DNA of 64,000 nucleotides, from contig JAMAHW010000003.1 of the NCBI GenBank assembly GCA_023627715.1, positions 310,001-374,000 on the forward strand, read 5' to 3'. Position 1 is the first letter of the stretch. Each line of letters begins with the position of its first letter. A program made the translations under genes and the position numbers. Shown piece by piece: positions 47,980 to 59,479 of this stretch. The notes beneath the pieces were generated by a model that made no database searches, was not told the DNA's origin, and was given only the letters and a program-made list of their open reading frames with translations. Source of the DNA: Periconia sp. R9002 (lineage: Eukaryota > Ascomycota > Dothideomycetes > Pleosporales > Periconiaceae).

Positions 47980-48693
47980 GGTGGATGAGTTTGCTTTGGA
48001 CTTGCCGGATGGAGTGGTAGATGGGCGTTTCTGGGAGTCGGTGGAGCGATAAAGAAGAAAGGACACGTGCGGGCGGGCGTGTGACGAAAGGTGGTGAGGT
48101 CGTGAGCAGAGGTAAAGTAAGGATGGTGAACAAGCAGCGAAGCTTCGTATTCAAGTATGTACTGTTTTTGCGAAGCGAAAGCTATATTGGCAACCAGAGA
48201 AGAAGACGAAGAAAAGAGCGGACAGGGAAGACTGAAAGCAAACCGAATGAACAAGAAGAAGTAGAAGAAGAAGGAATGATGATTTTGTTACTCCTGAAGG
48301 GAAATTTTATTAGAAACTTCGGAGTTTGGTGGCTGCGGTGTGGTGCGTATGGTCGGCCCCAGGCCAGCTGACGCTGAAACGCGTCGCGGCAGCCACAACG
48401 GCTCAGTCAAAACTTTGATTAACAGACAGTATGACGGCCATGGCCGTTTCCCTTGGCGGGGCGGGAGAGCGGGGCAGGGGTCGTCCCATCCCATTCCGGT
48501 ACTATACGTGAACATGTGAACATGACATTCGTCTCTTCTACCTATAACGTTAACAACAATTACTATACAAGACTAGCTGTTTAGTTCCCTTCGGTCCGTT
48601 CCTTTGTTCCTGAAGACGTTCCTGGACCGATCCCTTAACTCCTCGTGCCATTTTCGCAGTGGCGAGGCTTGCCGAATCAAAACGCCATGTTCC
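47980..48693. other. Intergenic region
   Basis: About 700 bp between the small membrane protein's 5' end and the transcription factor's 3' end. Purine-rich runs near 48190-48280; no gene seen. Confidence 0.5.
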
Positions 48694-50896
48694 TCAGGGA
48701 AATAGGGGCCCACAGGTAAGCACATGCTGCTTCGCCATGACCAACACCTGCACTTGGGACAGCCCAAACTCTTTACCGATGTGATGCAGTCGATTCAGGA
48801 ACCACATCCTTTGTTCTTGAGGCACCGTTTCCGCATGTGCCGCCACATACAGTGGCCAAACGAGAGAGTAGCCTCCAAACGCCTCAGCAGCTGCCATGCC
48901 ACGAATTAGCACAAGCACTTGCACAAACACTTATAATTTGAACTGAATGACTTACCGATTCGCTCCTGCCCAAGCATTTGGGCTACTGGTTGCATGCCAT
49001 ACGACAGATGGAATGGCACGCATGCTGCGATATCGTTCGCTAGTTGCTGAATGGTGAAGGCGGCGCGGTTGTAAGTGTGGGTAAGTTGGTGTGCTGGATT
49101 CTCCGACAACCAGGTGGCACAGCGCATAATGACATGTTGGCAAAAGATGCGACAAACCCGATAGTCGTTCACGATGCTTGCAATAGTAACATCGTGGTAG
49201 ACATGCTGCTCTCCAGGCCATACCTCTGCATCCCCTGCTTCGTCCACTGATCCACCCTTGATGCCTACTAGTTGATGCCGCCATACTTCGGGCAGCGTCT
49301 CATACCAGTTTTGGAGGCTTTCTTCGACTGTCGTCGCAGAGTGGAGAATGTTCAAAGCCTCCGATTCAAGGGTGGCGTTGTAGGGGGATTGTATGAGTGT
49401 GCTGGCTCGTGCCCGAATGCTGGGAAGGTTGATGCAAATGAGAATGAGACGGTTGGCCGCGTTCTCCTCTTCCATTCCGGCCCCTACCCAACCCTCTCCT
49501 CCTGGAAACGGATCAAGGTCCACCGGTTTGGCTCGTTGCATACGATTCATCACCTACGATTCTCGTTAGCAGGAAGTCACTTCTCGACTGCTGTGTGCCT
49601 ACCATCATCGATCGCACCGCACGGAATACTTCGTGAGAAGTGGCATCTTTGAACTGATCTGCGCCTCTCAATTTGACTAAAGCCACTGCACCATCAACGT
49701 GGTTTCCCCAAGCCTGCAGCGTATCATCTGTCGAATATATGTTCTATCATTTGTTAGCCTTTCGGTGACCCGCCAATATGTGCGTAGGGGAGAGGCTACT
49801 GAGGACTTTGCAGAAGCAGTCAGCCGACTTACTTCATACAACGAGACAAGCAATATCGCAAGTATGGTTTCGTCCGTCCTCCCAGCCACAGGATCTCTCA
49901 GGTCTTCGTTGAGCTTGCTCAGTGCTTCGCCATACGCCCTTGTTGCATCGCTCATCAGCTGTTGTTTGCCGGGGTAGTTTCCATATGCGGCGAGAGCAAC
50001 AGCCTTGGTAGCGAGATGCAACGTAGAAGAAGGTAGGGATCTGTTGTATAATGGCAGAAACAAGTTGAGGTAGCCTTTCATACTATCCGCGTGTTGAGGT
50101 AATGAAACGAAATTGCGGAAGAAGAAGGGCACCGCTTCATACTCTGGGGCAACATGGATGGTTGCGGGAATGGCTTGCTCCAGATTCGATAAAAGATTAT
50201 GCCATACGCTGTGGCTAAGCTCGAAGGGCACCGCGGGGAAGCGAGGAGCTTCGAATTGGTCAAGTTGGGGGTCCGTGTAGGAAGTGAGCGACGGGGAGCC
50301 TTGAGGTGATGACTGTAAACTCGGAAGATTAGGGGTGCTGCATGGAGTTAGTCACCGTTCGCTCTTTCTGTTCTTGGCTACTGGTTCCTGCTTTCCGAGA
50401 GTCGGGGATAATCTATATGTGCAGCGTTCCTTCCGTTTAGACCATGCAGACGATCCCCCACATTTGATCCATTGATCCTTCTCAACCCACGCATCCCCAC
50501 AGAAAGAAACAAGAAACAGGGTGTATGTATCCACTTACCCAGATCGACTACTCTGACCTCTTCTTGCACTTGACTTTCGAACCTTCTTCGCCATTGCCTT
50601 GTTCTCGTCTCGGAACATGATGTCGAACTCCTCTCGGTACCCAGGGCATTTCCTCCCGCTCTTAACACAGTTGTTGCATGTCGGCTTGGTCTCATCACAC
50701 TGAGTTAACGTTAGCCTAAAGCGTAATCCCCGACCCCTCTTGATCCTTGTTGAACAGTCGTCAAGAGACACAGTGAAGATGCAACTAATCGGGCAGCCCA
50801 TGTGAGACACGGGATATCATCACGAACGTAGCGTACCTTGATTCGGCGACTCTTACACATATCGCATCCTTTCGAGGGCTTCCCTGTATACGGCAT
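48694..50896 (-). CDS. Zn2Cys6 transcription factor (Fungal_trans_2 type)
   Basis: ATG 50896 gives MPYTGKPSKGCDMCKSRRIK. An intron interrupts the zinc cluster, which continues CDETKPTCNNCVKSGRKCPG: C-x2-C-x6-C-x6-C-x2-C-x6-C, the Zn2Cys6 DNA-binding motif. A basic segment follows (MAKKVRKSSARRGQSSRS). Later exons give the long helical region typical of Fungal_trans_2 regulators. Examples are SVWHNLLSNLEQAIPATIHV, VALAAYGNYPGKQQLMSD, TDETILAILLVSLYE, AWGNHVDGAVALVKLRG and VFRAVRSMMVMNRMQR. The reading chosen ends KQHVLTCGPLFP with TGA at 48694; another phase runs on to 48573, so the last exon is uncertain. It lies alone, without a biosynthetic cluster, so its targets cannot be guessed. Confidence 0.87.
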
Positions 50897-52463
50897 GGTG
50901 GGCTAGTGGTATAGTATCGCAAAGTGTCCTGCTTTGAGTATCGCCAAACAACAAGATCGGTTTATAAAAAGACTCTCTGTCTGAAGCTTCAGCATCAACT
51001 CGTATCAACGCCGAGGCTAGTCAACTATATATTCGCTACTCGTTCATGAGACTATTTGAACGACCCATCGCACCGCAATTCTTCTTTAGCCCTACCCCAT
51101 ACTCCGCCTTGCCTGCGGACACCTCCGTCATGGTAGACCGCAGGCACCCTGCGATGTCCAGCTGGGTGAGTTGTGAGATTGAACGACGAACCCATCGTTC
51201 CACATGGCGCTACCTTTGTGTTAGGCGGTGTTTCCTTGCAAGGCTTGCAGCGGATATTTCTGCAGGTCTATCACACACTCCCTAATCGGTACAAGGGCGC
51301 AAAGCCACAGTTCCCCAGATGCGATTTTTCGGCTTTCAAGCGAGATTCGCGGGAAGGATTTCGTGTATTGCACTTTGCCCGATGCGGATCGAGATGAAGA
51401 GTAAGCACCAACAACGGACATATAAGCCAATGAGATAAACTAATACAGTACAGGCAACGGTACCAAACATCCCCAATCAATCCCGGATCATCCCATGACT
51501 AACCAAACTCCCCACCGCATCCCGTTAGTCGCAGCAAAAAGCGAATTCGGCTCGTAGCTCGTGGCGCAGCCGCCTCAATCCACACCGTCGTTCGCTCGTT
51601 CATGCCTCGTTACAAGTACCCAAAAACAAGGCTGAAATGAACGAGTCCATGCAGTGTAAACGATGTGTTGCAAGGATCCCTCGTTCCTCTCTCTCTCCAC
51701 ATTCCCAGCCTTGAAGCACTCTCCTAGAGAAACAGGGTGGGTGCTTCCGCGACTCAACTCCCTCTCTCCTTCGTTTTCTCGGGAGTTTATTAGCGAAGGA
51801 TGGATTCTTAGAGCCCGCCCACGAAGGAACACTACACTCAAACGTCATTCTTTCACTGGCAACCCTACCTACATAGGTATCTATCTTGGTGAAATCTCAT
51901 AATTATCTATATATCTGAATAAAGTAACATACGCATAATCGTAACCCACCCACCCAGCGCATCTTACAATCTATGCACAGCACAGCACAGCAAGTAAACA
52001 CACACTCGCGCGCCTCCGCGAGCGAACGTCGGGTTTTTTTAATTCCAAAGCCACACCAACAACACCACACCCCTACACTACAACCCTACCTTACCTTACC
52101 TTCGTTCACGCATTTGATCCCTGTAACCTAACGTTATTTCTTTACATCATTGAAAAATGCAATAATGTTACCTAGTTGTCTACCGCCTTTTTCCATGGTT
52201 AACGTTAGGTTACTTCACCATAGTAATCTACACTGCAATCTTTAGCGCAGAGAAGGTGCTGAGCGAACAATACTACCGTAGCGGTTTCGCCGCGATTGTT
52301 AAGGTGACGTGGCATGCAAAACGTCCACTTGCTGTGACGGACCTGTGGTTATATTTTAAACTCCTCACCCTCTCTTCAGCAGAGTCTTTACACTGTTATT
52401 GTTGGAGAAGATAGAAGCCTTAGCAGGTCTCCCTCGGACAAAGTCGGACAACTCCAGGACTCA
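50897..52463. promoter_or_regulatory. Divergent intergenic region, Zn2Cys6 factor / DUF6594 gene
   Basis: 1.6 kb between divergent starts. It has a CA/GC-rich patch near 51970-52025 and a 14-bp perfect inverted repeat enclosing 63 bp at 52123-52213. No additional gene is supported. Confidence 0.5.
52123..52213. repeat. Short inverted-repeat element
   Basis: GTAACCTAACGTTA at 52123-52136 and its exact reverse complement at 52200-52213 enclose 63 bp of non-coding sequence. No clear target-site duplication was found. It could be a tiny MITE, a foldback or a regulatory palindrome; it lies 250 bp upstream of the DUF6594 start codon. Confidence 0.5.
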
Positions 52464-53695
52464 ATGTCATCATCACCCCAAACGAATGCGTCTAAATCAG
52501 TTGATTTCGCCGAAACCCTGCAATCTGGGCCCTCAGCGATATTTGTGGAGGAGGCCAATGGAGACACAGATAATGGGCGAGATCAACATTACCTTGGCAT
52601 ACCACCGGCCCTAGCAAGAGAGATGAAGCAGCCGATGGTCGAGTGTTCTCCATCGCTTACGCCTCCGAACCACATGCATGAGAGATGTGTGGGCTGTAAT
52701 GATCCTCCATTTTTGGAAGCGTCGATCCAAAGCACTCTGTACAAATGCTCGCGGGGAGAATTTCCGGGGATATGGTACAAGTTCAAGCGATTTGAGACAT
52801 TGGCGCTTTTGAATTTATACCACTATCAGCATGAACTCGTCCAATTTGAAGAGCGCATCACAAAGAGTCGTTCCTCCCAGGCACATGGGATGGTTCCGGC
52901 CGGATTTATGGACCAAAGCGAACGTCAACATTTGGGCAGACTGTTGCACGAATATCGTAAGTAATACTGGAAAAAAAAAAACAGCGCTGATACTATAGCT
53001 TCGTGAACCTAGACAACTCGGTTAGGACGTTCAAGGAAATTTCGCAGATGAGGCGGCCTTGCATGAAGGATAGGGAGGAAACGGCGAGTATTCTATGCGA
53101 GAAGCTTGAGAATTCACCCTACGAAAACGCTGCCGACGCGCTCGGTATGCTAGATCTCACCCCCCAAGCGCTTGGCGTGCAACCAGACAGTATCCGTGTC
53201 TTGATGCAAAAAACGTTCAATGTAGCCCCAACCCGGACCATTGCTTTTCAAAAGCCAACGGAACCCGAACAACCACCTCGGGAAACATACATAACAAGAT
53301 TTTGGAGAAGATGCAAAATATCACCTTGGGGGGGATTCAAAGTATCGTATAAAGAGCAACTCCCTTACGAGGACCGCGTTCCTGGGGTAAAAGGAGGCAA
53401 AGGACGGCCATATGCAGTGATTATATCTTCGACGGTTGACAAATTCGCTAGGCTCTTCATGGCACTTGTTGCCAGCCTTTTCCTGCTTGTGCCCATGGTC
53501 ACTCTCAGCTTTGTCAACAGCCAGACGTATCGGTTAATCGCTTCTTGTTTATTTGTGTTAGGTTTTGCAGTCACAGTGTCGTTGGCATCGAACGCTTCCA
53601 ACCAGGAGTTAATGGCCGCGAGTGCCGCATATGCTGCGGTGATAGCGGTATTCGTCGGACAGACGACTTCTTCTCTAGGAACGACCCAGTCATAG
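52464..53695 (+). CDS. DUF6594-family membrane protein
   Basis: Two exons (52464-52956 and 53013-53695). The GTAAGT donor and CCTAG acceptor join LLHEY to HNSVRTFKEISQMRRP in frame, avoiding a TAA seven bases into the intron, to give about 391 residues. The N-terminal ~90 residues are disordered. YKFKRFETLALLNLYHYQHE followed by LVQFEERI is the typical DUF6594 opening. The C-terminus has three hydrophobic helices (LFMALVASLFLLVPMVTLS, LIASCLFVLGFAVTVSLAS, LMAASAAYAAVIAVFVG), also family-typical. DUF6594 proteins are common in Pezizomycotina, expanded in many genomes, and have no known function. Confidence 0.85.
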
Positions 53696-54797
53696 CGGTT
53701 TTCCTCCGAGTATCTCTCCGATCACCTCAAACCAGTGTGTGATCTTCTCATGTATGTTATTCTCGTGACGTTTCCAGCCAATTGCCCTGACTCTTCTCCT
53801 TTTACGTTCTGGATGGCGTTTCTCGGAGGCCTGAACCCAGTTTTTGCTTAGAGGCTTGATGAGTCTATTCGTCGTGCATGGCTGGCAGGCAACACTAAAG
53901 GATAGCGAAGGCAAAAACTTTTTTCGCGCATCTTGCCTGAGATTAGACATTAGCAATCAAAAGTGTTTTCTTCTTTCCCATTGATTGGTGTAATCAGTCA
54001 CGGTATCAACACTAGTTTCGAATCTCAGGTAACGTCCTTGGCTGAGGACGTGCTTACAGGTAAATATTGATTAAGAGTGCTACACTTTTTTACTACGCAC
54101 TAGTTACCTTAAAAGGAATTTCTAAAGAATAATAAATTATTAACTTTAACTTAATAGAATCGTAGTTAAAGAGTTGAGGTTGCGCGCAGGGTTTCTCAGT
54201 TGCTAAAAGTTAAAGTACTGATGGTTTGCCCGGTCACAGGGGGTGTCCGGTAACCTAGGGAGGGATGTTATGCTTGATGTTTAGGTATGGATCGATCGAT
54301 CGATCGATGGAGCGAGACATGGAGATAGGGTGGGAGGGGAAACGTGGAGATAGGCAGGAGGAGGGGGGAGGGAGGGAAGCATGCCGTTGTGGGTGTATGT
54401 ACATCTCAAGTCCTGCGTGTGAGAGACAAGAACATAAAACTACTCGAGCATGAGGAAACTGACATAGAATAGAAATAAATGGACGGAATAAATCATCTAA
54501 AATGAACAGATTTGGGATACATAACAAAACATACGTACATGTAATTATACATCGATACGAACAGACAGACAGACTGAACAAAAAAGCACTACAACCACCA
54601 CGGGCAACAATCCCTACATACCATCCTCACTTAACGTACTACTCGTCTCCTAACCCGAGGCCAAAAACGAACCCTCTATTTTTCTCGTAAAACCATACAT
54701 GTGTCTTTGAAATCGATGCAAAACCTACTCATTTCGCCCCTTCCTCTACGAAACCACAACCCCAACTACGTCTTCCCCACGCATGTTATATACGCAC
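53696..54797. other. Intergenic region with a repeat copy
   Basis: Contains dispersed-repeat copy B (53956-54060) and an (ATCG)n run at 54291-54308. No gene is supported. Confidence 0.55.
53956..54060 (+). repeat. SINE-like dispersed repeat, copy B
   Basis: 105 bp from ATCAAAAGTGTTTTC to GCTTACAGG. This copy has the clearest box B-like string (GTTTCGAATCTC, close to GGTTCGAATCC). It also has a perfect hairpin ACGTCCT / AGGACGT with a six-base loop. Box A-like TGGTGTAATCA lies ~28 bp upstream of the box B-like string. No clear target-site duplication is left, so it is probably older than copy D. Confidence 0.7.
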
Positions 54798-57700
54798 TTA
54801 AAGCATACTCCTCACACCCCTCCCACTTCCTTCTCCCTCCTCAGGCTCCGCATCCGCGTCCGCCTCACCGCCATCCACCTCAATCTCACTAGGCGCCAAC
54901 TCCTCCATAGCCCCGCCGACCTCGGCCTCGTGCACAATCTTCCGCCACCCCAGCTCCGCGCTGCTGTCCTTGACGTATTCGATCGTCGGGAAGTAATGCT
55001 CGTTCTTCTTGAGCGTCGCCACCCACGGCACGTTGTCGAACGTGATGACTTTCAGTCGAAAGTACGTGTTATCTCCAATCTTCTTGACTTCCTTGAGGAA
55101 GGCGTCGAGGTTCGGCGTGGGCACGTTGTTAACGTGGGTGATGAAGTTGGTGGATGCGATGCCGTATTGCATGGCCGGGCTTCCGCGCGCGCGGGACGAG
55201 ATGTAGATGTCGGAGTGGATTTTGGAGATTTGCTGGCGGACGGCCTGGTGTGGGCGGTGGAGGGCGGCGCCGCAGAAGTTGACGACGCGGTCGGTTTCGA
55301 GGTCTGCTGTGGGCACCGTGGGCACGTTGAGGGTGAGCTGTTCGCGCTTGCGGACGAGGACGGCGGTCAGCGACGTGTCGTTGTACATGACGTCGAGGTG
55401 CGAGGCGCGCGTCACAAGGGTGTCGTTGAGCGTGAGGAGTATGTCGCCTTCCTGAAGCCCGTCCTCGTGCCCCGAATCGACTTTGCGCACCATGAAGAGT
55501 TGGTGCCGCTCTGGGTCTTCTTGCTCGGTACGCTCGATCCATTCTTCGGGCACGCCCATGACGCGGGCCTGGCTCATTTGCACCGTCTGGAATTCCACAT
55601 TGAGGATTTGAAGTTTGGGCGTCCGGCCGCTCTTGATTTCATCGAGAATGGGGAGGATCATGGGCGTTGCGAGACCGAGGTGGTATTCAATGTCCTTGCC
55701 TCCGTGAGACTGGCGTTCGCCTAGATATGACAGCCACAGTGCTTGGACAGTACCGTCCTCGGCGATTAGCACACCGCAAGCGCTGTGGGATGCTTGATTG
55801 GTGTCGACGGTTATAGCGTCGAAATTGGTAGCACGGTAGCGGGGTGTCACGGCGCTGGCAGGAATGGCTACTGTGGAGATGTCAGTGACCACAGTCTTTG
55901 CAACAACAGGCCGGAAATTCTGGTTCAAGCCAAAGAAGATGGTCTCATCTCCCTTCTTGATAAAATCCGTGGCAAATTTTGGGGTTTTGACTGGAGCGTT
56001 CACCAGTGATGTATCATATTTGACGATTGCGTAATTTTGCAAAGGATGCAGGAAGACGACCTTTGCTTCTACAAAGATGGAGTCGGCGAAAATCAACGAG
56101 ATATCACCCAAATCATAGGGCAGGAAAGCTCGGGAGACAAGCACCAGACCTTGTTCAGCATCTATCACTAGACCGTAGCCTTGTTTGTGCGACCTAGGAA
56201 ATCCATCAAGCTTGACTGGTAGTGACACATGGACGCGTACGAAACTTCGTACAATGTCTACAGCTTCGGGGTATTTGGAGCTGAGCTTGACGAAGTTGGC
56301 ACGGCGGGGAACTGGAGGAACAGCAGGAACAGCTTCAGAAATAGTGCTGAAATCCCAAAGACCAGTTACATCGTTGCGCTTTGCCATCCTCATCTTGGCG
56401 TGCCAATGTCGGTCAATTGTAGTAATGCTCGTGTTGGTTGTGTGAAGGTCGCGCAGGTGCTTGTAGCTTATCACTACGCGTTTCTTGTCGGGTATCTTCT
56501 TCATGACTTCGATGAAGGTATCCAGATTGGGCGTACGCTTGTTGTCCACTTCTTGAATGAGCCATCCTGATGTGAATCCATCGGCAAAGCGAAAAGATCC
56601 AGCAGCCTCACAGACATACACGCCCGAGTTCTTGAGGGAAATGGCATACAGTCTAGCTTGTTGGTAGGAGAGATCGTGGAACGAAGCACCAGCCACTGAC
56701 ACGAATCGATCAGGGGTGATGTCATGCAAATCAGCAACATCCAATTCCACCTCCATGTTCTCCCCTGCACGCTGAATAGTCAAGGTGATTTTATTGCCAA
56801 CATTGGTGTCAAGTATCGAGTCTAGATCGACAAACCGGGTGACAATGTTGCCGTTGATTTTCAGCAATATATCACCTTCTTCAATCAACTTGGACGCCGG
56901 TCCATCCGGCAGGACCACTTCTGCCACCAACATGCCTGTCTCTGCAGGAAACTGAGTGCGGACGGCCTCTTCCCAGTCCGGGGAAAGGCCTAATCTCCGA
57001 CACTCATCGAAAGCCTTGAGAAGCCATTGGGTCTGAATCGTCCCACGTGAAACATGCTTGCCTTGCTGCACAAGCTCTAGAGCACGCAATGGCCGGTCTA
57101 GAGGGAGAAAGTAATCCGTCGCGGCACCATCCGCCCTCCCGCCCGCCTGAAGCGCCACCGCAAAACCGTCTTTATTCACCACTGGACTGCCCGAACTGCC
57201 CCCACTAGCTGCCGCGGCTGCCTGAATGTAGTTCGTATTGAAATCCGAGTAGCCTTCGCCGTATTCAGGCGCATTACGATCCAATCGACTAATGACACCC
57301 GACAAGATACTGAGCTTCTCGCCAGCATCGTTACCGACGACACGGATCTCGACACCCACCTTGGCACGGTCTGGACGCAGCTTGAGGGCGGTGACGGGCA
57401 TGTACTTGATGGCCTTGGGATCGAATCGCAATATACCGAAATCGTGCACGGGGTCACGGTATACGGGATAGACATCACACTGCAGGCCGGTTAGCTGACA
57501 CATTGGTGCCTAATAACGATTTGTCAAAACTTGCCTCTTCATGGTTATCGAAGATACAGTAGCCGATAAAGGGCCCCGCACCGACGACATGCTGCTGTAC
57601 GTTAGCCTTGAATTTGCTTTTTGGCGGAGATTCCTGATTTCACTCACCCTGTTGGTCAGGATGTAACCTTTGTCGGCGTCGACGACGAAGCCCGTTGCTT

Positions 57701-58040
57701 CCGAGGAAATGGCAGGGTCAGTGTCAAAGGAGCATGTCTGGCAAAAGTGGATAGAGACGACGCTCTTAACAACGCTCTCTATCGTCTTTTGCCACTCGAC
57801 GGTGTCGTGTAGGGCGCCCGCAACGGGGGCCGTGGACAAGTCATCGAGGACCATGTCGGTGGCCGGGGAGGGAGTCGGGTCGCAGGCGGGAACGTTCGAT
57901 TCAGGGACATAGGTGCCGTTGCGTGCATGCATATTGGTTTCGGGCTTGATCTGCTTCATCGGACGTTCGCTGGAGGGGGTGGGTGGTTGCTTGCGCTTGG
58001 AGCGAGCTTCTGTAGGATCCCCATTCTGATCTGCAGGCAT
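54798..58040 (-). CDS. NMA111: Nuclear HtrA-like serine protease NMA111
   Basis: Pro-apoptotic nuclear serine protease with duplicated protease/PDZ modules. Exons 57648-58040, 57535-57591 and 54798-57479 join to 1043 residues. Residues 1-60 contain Lys/Arg clusters (ARSKRKQPP) that can serve for nuclear import. The active site is complete: His132 (first codon of exon 2, [19 protein letters not shown]), Asp163 ([14 protein letters not shown]) and Ser ~245 ([10 protein letters not shown]). PDZ segments follow ([28 protein letters not shown]), and a second, degenerate protease domain ([13 protein letters not shown]). The start at 58040 gives [15 protein letters not shown]. An in-frame upstream ATG would add a Pro/Leu-rich leader not expected for the family. 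The second intron is GC-AG. A 313-codon antisense frame opposite the 3' part is a shadow. Confidence 0.95.
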
Positions 58041-59479
58041 GGGGGTTGAGGGGGCGCTAAAGCGGCGCAAGTGAAGTTGACCAGGAGGAGAAGGGCGGCA
58101 AGAGCGGGTTGCCAAAAGCGGGAGGTGAGTGTGGGTGCGAGTGTGGAAACAGAGGCGGCGTGAGGAGAGGAGTGGAGGTTGTTGGATTGCGGTCGCGAAA
58201 CTTCTTTTGAAGGCGACAAAGGGTTCGAGGCGGGCTAGCAGCATGCCAGTCGGGCAACCCAGGCCAATGCTGACAGTCGTCGCTGCTCGCGCTCGGGAGC
58301 TTCGCACAAAGGCAGCACAGCGGCAGGCTCTGGCAAGATGAGGCGAAAAACAAGGGATGGATGTGAGCCGTCAAAGAAAAAGACGGTCCCCAAATTCGCG
58401 AGCGAAATGGAATGGCAATGCGACCGAGAGACGGCGTGGTACTCTTTGGCCGGCCTGAGCCTGCAGGGCCACAGGCACAGGGCCACGGGCAGGGTTCAGC
58501 TCACTTGCCGGTCTTAGCGCTGTCGTCCCGCTTCCCCTCCCTCCAACCACACGTCACCATCTTCCAAACTGCCTACATTGTACATTGATAGGTACCTCGA
58601 GGCTTCGATTCACTCACCCCTTTTCCATCCACCAAAGAGCCTTTGTAGGGGATGCAATATGTAATTCAGCATGTGCTATCTCCATACAAAGGTACATGGT
58701 CATGTATGCTCAAAGAGAATAATCCCTCAAAGACACTGGCCGATTGTGCTCATCTCGAATCCAAATACCTTGTCCAACCTCCTCGTCATCTATGTATGTA
58801 CGTATCCATTCGCTGCAAAATCTATGGGTATCACTACTATCCCCAGAACATAACCACGTGCTCAACTTTGCCCATTTCCTTGTCGCCAGGACAAAGCACC
58901 TTCTGCGAACCCCCCAGCGCTCTTCAAGTCAATAAAGAAATGTTCGTAATCGTAAGAACAGACAACCGAAACAACCGAACTGCCGAAAAACCGTCAAAGC
59001 GGAATGAAGAACTGAATAAAGAAAACATGTACGGAGGTAATCTTCCGTGACAACATTGAATATTCCGCTGTACTCCTCTTTGCGCCTTCTGCATTCAACG
59101 TAGCTTCATGCAGCCTGGTATACCAAGGAAATCTATTGCCAGAAAGAAAAATCCGTTTCGCAGAGCAAGAGGATGCCAATGAAGACAAAGTTGGAGAACA
59201 TGGACGGAAGCCAGTTCTATCGAGAATCATAGCGGATCCGGAAAGTCGTAGCGGCATGTCGCCGAAAAAGAAACAAAAAGGAAAAAGGAAGTAAAAAGCA
59301 ATGCATCTAGCTTCCTTCTATTGCGGTGCCCGTTGCGGATGCCGATGCGATGCGAGTCGATGCGCTGTGATAGCATGCGATGCGATGCGATGCGATGCGA
59401 TGCGATGCGATGCAATGCGGTGCGATGCGTTGTACTTTTACTATTGGAGCGCCCCCATCTCCCAATTCCAGTGATGGAA
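58041..59479. other. Intergenic region with a pentanucleotide tandem repeat
   Basis: Holds the NMA111 upstream region and the permease 3' flank, with the (ATGCG)n run described separately. No further gene is seen. Confidence 0.55.
59374..59429. repeat. (ATGCG)n microsatellite
   Basis: About eleven pentamer units, mostly exact, with decayed units on both sides back to about 59340. It lies 50-105 bp past the stop codon of the permease gene, thus probably in its 3' untranslated region, where the sense strand reads (CGCAT)n. Confidence 0.85.

Noticed and set aside
54783..55724. 313-codon plus-strand frame
   Set aside because: It lies opposite the NMA111 coding exon and its Val/Asp/Arg-rich composition follows from that gene's GC-rich third positions; no domain.
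58040..58307. N-terminal extension of NMA111
   Set aside because: The frame stays open upstream, but the extra residues are Pro/Leu/Arg low-complexity and the family normally starts just before the Lys/Arg-rich segment at MPADQ.
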